Positions 59,674 through 64,000 of a stretch of 64,000 bases of DNA are shown in pieces. The DNA lies in contig CANQLP010000005.1 of assembly GCA_947624725.1 (NCBI GenBank), forward strand, positions 1-64,000. The letters run 5' to 3'. The notes beneath the pieces were generated by a model. That model saw only the letters and a program-made list of their open reading frames with translations. It was not told the origin of the DNA and made no database searches. The translations under genes and the position numbers were made by a program. Source of the stretch: an uncultured Clostridia bacterium (GTDB lineage Bacteria; Bacillota_A; Clostridia; TANB77; CAG-508). Numbering within the stretch: the stretch's first letter is position 1; the number at the start of each line of letters is the position of its first letter.

Positions 59674-60516
59674 ATGAATTATTGGAAAAATTTATCTATT
59701 GAAAAGAAAATAACATGTATTTTAATACTAGTATTCAGTATTTCTTTAATATATATCATTATATGGAGATATCAAATTGCAAATAATAAACAAGAAATTG
59801 CAAGTTTGGAAAGTGAAATCTTTTCTTATAACTACGAAGATGCTAATGTTATTGAAACAAATAGTGAAGTAACTAATATAACTAATGAAACTAATGTAGT
59901 AAATGTCACTACAAATAATACTACTAATACTATGGTAAAGAATACAATAGTAGCACCTACTAAAGATACAGTAAAATTAACTCCAGAAGAAGCAAGAAAG
60001 GCTGATTTTGAAAAATTACTTAGAGTAAATCCAGATGTAAAAGGATGGATAAAAATTGCAAGCCTAGGTATTAGTTATCCAATTGTACAATATAAGAATA
60101 ATGATTATTACTTGACTAGGGATATATATAGGAGAAATAATGTATCTGGAAGTATATTTATAGATTATAGAAATCATGATTTCGAAGATACTAATACTAT
60201 TATTTATGGGCATAATATGAAGAATGATTCTATGTTTGGAAAACTTGATATGATAAGAGAGGGTGTAGTTGGAAAAAATATAGAAATAGTAATTTTGACA
60301 AGTGATGCTACCTATAAATATGATGTATTTTCTGCTTATGAGATTAAGCCAGAAGAATTTGATATGAATGCTAGTTTGAAATCAATATTAAATAAAAGTG
60401 AAATTGATTTTGAAAAACCAATACAAAAAGAAGATAAATATATAACGCTTTTCACATGCACAGATTCAGCAGAGAAGCGAACTGTTGTGCATGCGTATTT
60501 AAAAAATGATAATTAA
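59674..60516 (+). CDS. Class B sortase
   Basis: This 280-residue enzyme has an N-terminal membrane helix (about residues 12-33), a Thr/Asn-rich linker (about 55-100) and a sortase domain. The His is in YGHNMKNDSMFG, the Cys in TLFTCTDS and the Arg in EKRTVVHAYL. The linker is low-complexity with repeated Thr-Asn. ATG 59674 is preferred over 59662 because TGAGGATT lies just before it. The adjacent TPKTGD protein is the likely substrate. It is the second sortase of the window. Confidence 0.87.
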   Translation: MNYWKNLSIEKKITCILILVFSISLIYIIIWRYQIANNKQEIASLESEIFSYNYEDANVIETNSEVTNITNETNVVNVTTNNTTNTMVKNTIVAPTKDTVKLTPEEARKADFEKLLRVNPDVKGWIKIASLGISYPIVQYKNNDYYLTRDIYRRNNVSGSIFIDYRNHDFEDTNTIIYGHNMKNDSMFGKLDMIREGVVGKNIEIVILTSDATYKYDVFSAYEIKPEEFDMNASLKSILNKSEIDFEKPIQKEDKYITLFTCTDSAEKRTVVHAYLKNDN

Positions 60517-60528
60517 TAAGTAAATGTA

Positions 60529-60557
60529 TTGACATGAAGACAAAGTATTGATAAAAT
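60529..60557 (+). promoter_or_regulatory. Sigma-A promoter of the 60631 gene
   Basis: TTGACA at 60529-60534 and TAAAAT at 60552-60557 have a 17-base spacer, about 70 bases before the start. Confidence 0.65.
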
Positions 60558-60630
60558 ATATTAAAGTGTAATATGATGTTTTTTACAAAAGAATTACAAA
60601 AATACACAAGAGAAAGCGAGGACAAGAAAA

Positions 60631-61797
60631 TTGCGAAACATTAGTATTGAAAGAATTAGTAAAAAAGAAAATGGAATTACATTAGTGGCGTTAATTATTA
60701 CTGTTATAGTGTTAATTATATTAGCTGCAATATCAATAAATGCATTAGTAAGTGGTGGATTTATTAATTTAGCAGTTAAGAGTACACAAGATTATGCAAA
60801 TGCCCAAGAATATGAAGGTGGAGTTATGCAAAATTATACTAATCTTTTAGAGCAAGTTGTAAGCAATTTAACCTCTAAATATGTATCATTAGGATCAAGT
60901 GATGTTTCACCTAAAAATTATGGAGAATATGTAGATTTAGGAATAGATTTAAATGGTGAAAATGGTTCATTAGATGATTGGCAAATATTTTATAGAGATG
61001 AACAAAATAGAGTCTTCTTGATTTCAGCAGATTGCATACCTACCTCAAAAATAACTAGTACAATGCAATCACAAGCAGGATTAACAATGCCTTCAAAATA
61101 TGGAGTATCTTGGCAGAGTGCTCCAGCTTCATATAATTGTTATGATGGAAAAAATGAAGCAAATAATACTAAAGCACAATGTATATTCCCGGATATATTT
61201 TTATCAAAAAATTATAGCATAGCAGATCACTCAACAGGTGATAAACAATATGCAAATTCACTATGTGTATCAAAGTTGCTATGTAATGATATTTGGAAAA
61301 ATTTAGTTTCTGGAACTCCTAAAGCAAGTTTTGTACAATATGTTTCAGGTTCTCCAACTCTAGAAATGTGGGCAAAAAGCTGGAATGCAAAATATGGTGC
61401 AGGTGGAAGCAAAATAACTGAAGAAGATGTAGGAATAACAGTTGATGGAGAAGATGCTGGAGAGTATGGATATTATATAACTAGGTCGGATTATTCACAA
61501 TCTTTAACTAATTCAAAAGGATATATAAAAGCAAAGGCAGAAAATGAGGAAGAAAAAGATAATCTATACTTCCCTCATACAGGTCCAACTGATGGATGTA
61601 GTGGATATTTTCTTGCAAGTCCTTCTGCATTATTACAAAAATTTATAATAAAAGTTGCATATAACGGAGAATTAGGCACGATGTCACATTCCGACTATGG
61701 ATATGGTTTAAGACCTATAATAGTACTTGATTCAAAAGTAGTTTTAAGACAAGCAACAGAAGATGGCAGAACATTTTATTCAGTTTCTGATAGATAA
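60631..61797 (+). CDS. Prepilin-like secreted protein
   Basis: The 388-residue protein begins with KENGITLVALIITVIVLIILAAISI, a type IV pilin-like leader followed by a long hydrophobic helix; Glu at +5 is missing. The remainder (from about 50) is soluble, with Ser, Asn, Gly-rich loops and a C-terminal YGLRPIIVLDSKVVL segment often seen in large pseudopilin-like proteins of Clostridia. The start is TTG 60631 after GAGGACAAG. Role unknown. It is 18 bases before an acyltransferase gene. Confidence 0.6.
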   Translation: MRNISIERISKKENGITLVALIITVIVLIILAAISINALVSGGFINLAVKSTQDYANAQEYEGGVMQNYTNLLEQVVSNLTSKYVSLGSSDVSPKNYGEYVDLGIDLNGENGSLDDWQIFYRDEQNRVFLISADCIPTSKITSTMQSQAGLTMPSKYGVSWQSAPASYNCYDGKNEANNTKAQCIFPDIFLSKNYSIADHSTGDKQYANSLCVSKLLCNDIWKNLVSGTPKASFVQYVSGSPTLEMWAKSWNAKYGAGGSKITEEDVGITVDGEDAGEYGYYITRSDYSQSLTNSKGYIKAKAENEEEKDNLYFPHTGPTDGCSGYFLASPSALLQKFIIKVAYNGELGTMSHSDYGYGLRPIIVLDSKVVLRQATEDGRTFYSVSDR

Positions 61798-61815
61798 TAT
61801 ATAAAAGGAAAAATA

Positions 61816-62958
61816 ATGGAAAAAAATATAGAACTTGAAAACCTTGAGGATGTAAATACAAAGGATTCTACACAAGTGGAATCTGTTAAAGGTAAAGAAA
61901 GAGAATTAAATTTTGAACTACTAAGGATATTTTGTGCATTTATTATAGTGGTTACACATTTTTGGGGATTTATGCATTTAGGAGAATACTCTCATATTAG
62001 AGAGCCAATATATAGCTTAGTTCGTGCTTTTACAAATATATTAGGGGGATACGGAGTTAATTGTTTTATCTTGATAAGTGGATATTTCTTATCAGATTCA
62101 AAGTTCAAATCAAAGAAATTATTAAAAATAATTTTGCAAGTTGCATTTTGCTCTATATTTTTAGATATATGTTATTTAGCATATACAAGAGAAGTAACTG
62201 GGATAAAAGAAATAATAAGCAATTTGTTTCCAATATTACATAAAACATATTGGTTCCCTACTACTTATGTAGGACTTTATTTGATTTTCCCTTTAATAAA
62301 TAAATTGGTTGATAATTTAACTCAAACAGGACATGGCAAACTTATAGTACTTCTTACAATTATATTTAGTATATTGCCTACAATTTTTATGGGAGTACTT
62401 CCATGGTATAGTGATTTGTTATTATTTGTATATTTATATTTAATAGCAGCATATATAAGAAAGTACAATATAAATTACAAAGATAATAAAAGATTATTGC
62501 TTACAATTGCAATTATGATAATAGTAATGTATTTAATAACAGTACTATTTATGTGGGTAAAATTACCAGTAGAAGAAGCATTTTTTGCAGAAGCGAAAAG
62601 TTCAATATTTATGCTAATATTATCTGTTGCAACATTTTTATTATTTAAAAATATAAAAATAAAAGAAAATAAAATAGTTCCATTTTTAGCAAAAGCAACA
62701 TTTGGTGTATATTTATGGCATATGCATGTAGATTTTAGCAAAGTAATTATGAATCAAATTAGTAAAGAGCTTACTAATTATAATAACCCAACAGTTTTGC
62801 AATATATTGTATATCTTATAATAGGCTCAATTATTGTTTATGCAATATGCACAATCCTTGATACTTTAAGGCGAAAATGCTTAGAAGAACCATTATTTAA
62901 AACAAAGAAGTTTGATAAATATTTTGAAAAGATAGATAAATTTTTTGAATTTGAATAG
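61816..62958 (+). CDS. Acyltransferase family 3 membrane protein
   Basis: The 380-residue polytopic protein has about ten membrane spans. Family features are RELNFELLRIFCAFIIVVTHF (RxxxxD/E..R and membrane His) near residues 28-48, YGVNCFILISGYFLS and a late LWHMHVDF. Such enzymes O-acylate cell-wall polysaccharide or exopolysaccharide sugars. Its place beside sortase genes and the GDP-mannose gene suggests a cell-envelope polymer. A hairpin terminator follows. Confidence 0.88.
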   Translation: MEKNIELENLEDVNTKDSTQVESVKGKERELNFELLRIFCAFIIVVTHFWGFMHLGEYSHIREPIYSLVRAFTNILGGYGVNCFILISGYFLSDSKFKSKKLLKIILQVAFCSIFLDICYLAYTREVTGIKEIISNLFPILHKTYWFPTTYVGLYLIFPLINKLVDNLTQTGHGKLIVLLTIIFSILPTIFMGVLPWYSDLLLFVYLYLIAAYIRKYNINYKDNKRLLLTIAIMIIVMYLITVLFMWVKLPVEEAFFAEAKSSIFMLILSVATFLLFKNIKIKENKIVPFLAKATFGVYLWHMHVDFSKVIMNQISKELTNYNNPTVLQYIVYLIIGSIIVYAICTILDTLRRKCLEEPLFKTKKFDKYFEKIDKFFEFE

Positions 62959-62962
62959 AACT

Positions 62963-62994
62963 AGAAGCAAGCGTTTTGTTTGCTTCTTTTTTTA
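62963..62994 (+). terminator. Rho-independent terminator after the acyltransferase
   Basis: AGAAGCAAGC pairs with GTTTGCTTCT around a short loop, followed by seven T. Confidence 0.85.
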
Positions 62995-63028
62995 TTCTAC
63001 AAAAAATGTGAATATATTATGAAATTAC

Positions 63029-63057
63029 TTGATATTTTTTTCTATATTTTATATAAT
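63029..63057 (+). promoter_or_regulatory. Sigma-A promoter of the manC-like gene
   Basis: TTGATA at 63029-63034 and TATAAT at 63052-63057 have a 17-base spacer, about 45 bases before ATG 63101. Confidence 0.65.
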
Positions 63058-63100
63058 ATGGATATATTTGCGAATTTTAAAAATTATGGAGGAAAAAATA

Positions 63101-64000
63101 ATGTTTTGCGCTTTAATTATGGCAGGAGGCAAGGGAACAAGATTCTGGCCAAAGTCTACAGATAAGCTACCTAAACAGTTTTTGAATTTGATAGATACAG
63201 AAAAAACAATGATACAACTAACATATGAAAGACTACTTAAAATTATGCCAAAAGAAAGAATCTTTGTTGTAACAGGAGAAAAATATAAAGAATTAGTAAA
63301 GAAAAACTTAAGTGATTTACCAGAAAGAAATATAATAGTTGAACCAGAAGGAAGAAATACTGCACCATGTATTTTATTAAGCAGTTTATATATAAGAGAG
63401 CTTTATAATGATGCAACTATTTGTGTTGTACCATCAGATCACGCAATTAAAGATACAGATAGATTTTGCGAAATACTAGAAAAAGCTCAAAATTATGTAG
63501 AAACAGAAAATAAAAATGCTATTGTTACAATAGGCATAACACCAGATAGACCCGAGACAGGATACGGCTATATAAAGACAGAAAAAAGTGATAAAGATAT
63601 AATAAAAGTTGAAAAGTTTGTTGAAAAACCAGATTTAGAAACTGCAAAGGAATATTTAAAATCAGGAATGTATTTATGGAATGCAGGTATGTTTATATTT
63701 GATGTAAATAATATGTTACAGGAATTACAAGAAAACTACTCAAGCTATGATATTTTGTCAAAATTGCCAAGTATAAATGATGAAAATTATAAAGAAGAAT
63801 TAAAAGAAGTTTATCCAAAATGTGAATCTATATCAATAGACTATGCAGTAATGGAAAAATCACCAAATATATATGTAGTTCCAGGAGATTTTGGCTGGGA
63901 TGACATAGGAAAATGGAATTCATTAGAAAGATACATAAAGAAGGATGAAAATGGAAATATTCTAAATGGAAATGTTGAAATGTTAAATTCAAAAGATAAT
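63101..64000 (+). CDS. manC: Mannose-1-phosphate guanylyltransferase (partial, 3' end outside window)
   Basis: The visible 300 residues form the nucleotidyltransferase domain of GDP-mannose pyrophosphorylase, which makes GDP-mannose from mannose-1-phosphate and GTP. Motifs are ALIMAGGKGTRFWP (signature), EPEGRNTAP, VVPSDHAI, PETGYGYI, FVEKPD, WNAGMFIF and FGWDDIGKW. ATG 63101 has ATGGAGG upstream. It supplies sugar nucleotide for surface glycans. The frame is open to the window edge with no CGG; Gly-Tyr-Gly-Tyr uses TAC GGC, out of frame and read normally. Confidence 0.93.
   Translation, partial: MFCALIMAGGKGTRFWPKSTDKLPKQFLNLIDTEKTMIQLTYERLLKIMPKERIFVVTGEKYKELVKKNLSDLPERNIIVEPEGRNTAPCILLSSLYIRELYNDATICVVPSDHAIKDTDRFCEILEKAQNYVETENKNAIVTIGITPDRPETGYGYIKTEKSDKDIIKVEKFVEKPDLETAKEYLKSGMYLWNAGMFIFDVNNMLQELQENYSSYDILSKLPSINDENYKEELKEVYPKCESISIDYAVMEKSPNIYVVPGDFGWDDIGKWNSLERYIKKDENGNILNGNVEMLNSKDN

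Noticed and set aside
1..64000. tRNA or rRNA genes, including a candidate four-base-anticodon glycine tRNA
   Set aside because: No GGTTCGAATCC-type T-arm with a matching cloverleaf was recognised. A GTTCGAAT string at about 52956 is inside a coding gene. The decoding factor, if a tRNA, is outside this window.
1..64000. CRISPR array
   Set aside because: No regularly spaced direct repeats of 23-40 bases were seen; the only tandem repeat is the (AG)11 tract.

Overview
The window is about 64 kb of very AT-rich DNA (roughly 30 % G+C by eye). It looks like a chromosome segment from an uncultured, probably spore-forming member of the Clostridia (Bacillota). Markers are SpoVT, the IreB-RuvX-DUF1292 operon, the RlmN-PP2C-PASTA kinase operon, class B sortases, strong GGAGG ribosome sites, TTG/GTG starts and sigma-A promoters with 17-base spacers. 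No rRNA, tRNA, CRISPR array or complete insertion sequence was seen.

The outstanding feature is a translation anomaly. In 23 genes on both strands the reading frame is broken at 45 places, always in the same way: an in-frame CGG codon sits where one extra C precedes a glycine codon (C-GGA 30 times, C-GGT 12, C-GGC 2, C-GGG 1). Skipping that C, or reading CGGN as a four-base glycine codon, restores a full-length conserved protein every time. Examples are RecG, RNase HI, PheS, PheT, RadA, PurL, RluB, RluD, FeoA, FeoB, RlmN, GshF and the Ser/Thr kinase. By hand scan I found no in-frame CGG read as arginine. The string C-GGN out of frame (for example GAC GGA, TTC GGA) is common and causes no shift. 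This argues against sequencing error or gene decay, and for genome-wide +1 recoding at CGG. The affected genes are annotated here as single intact CDSs across the CGG sites.

Layout. 1-3.7 kb: tail of a surface protein, a YefM/YoeB toxin-antitoxin pair, a short ORF with an (AG)11 tract, a paralogous surface protein and a class B sortase. 3.7-11.4 kb: spoVT, recG, a small membrane protein, a receiver-like/AT-hook/ParA-like protein, a GAF/degenerate-GGDEF protein and the ireB-ruvX-DUF1292 operon. 11.4-20.7 kb: tmcAL (minus), rnhA, a hairpin repeat, a ROK kinase, pheST, radA, a prepilin-like protein and a cyclophilin. 20.8-31.9 kb: WG-repeat protein, purL, trmB, a polytopic membrane protein, rluD, rluB, an S1-domain protein and a replication-relaxation-like protein. 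32-38.9 kb: a VirD4/TraG-like ATPase, small proteins, a two-OB-fold SSB and gshF. 38.9-48.2 kb: CmpB-like membrane protein (minus), a 1365-residue MMPL transporter with a repeat domain, a TtcA-like enzyme, DUF308 protein, cardiolipin synthase and CapA. 48.2-53.7 kb: feoB and feoA (minus), a small membrane protein, rpmE, SPFH and NfeD proteins and a DUF5684-like protein (minus). 54-57.7 kb: rlmN, PP2C phosphatase and PASTA kinase. 57.8-64 kb: a second sortase-substrate-like protein, a second sortase, a prepilin-like protein, an acyltransferase and the start of mannose-1-phosphate guanylyltransferase.

Functionally this is a housekeeping stretch (translation, RNA modification, DNA repair, purine synthesis, iron uptake) with cell-surface loci at each end. 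CGG sites are dense in the housekeeping genes and absent from the surface, sortase, MMPL and VirD4-like genes.
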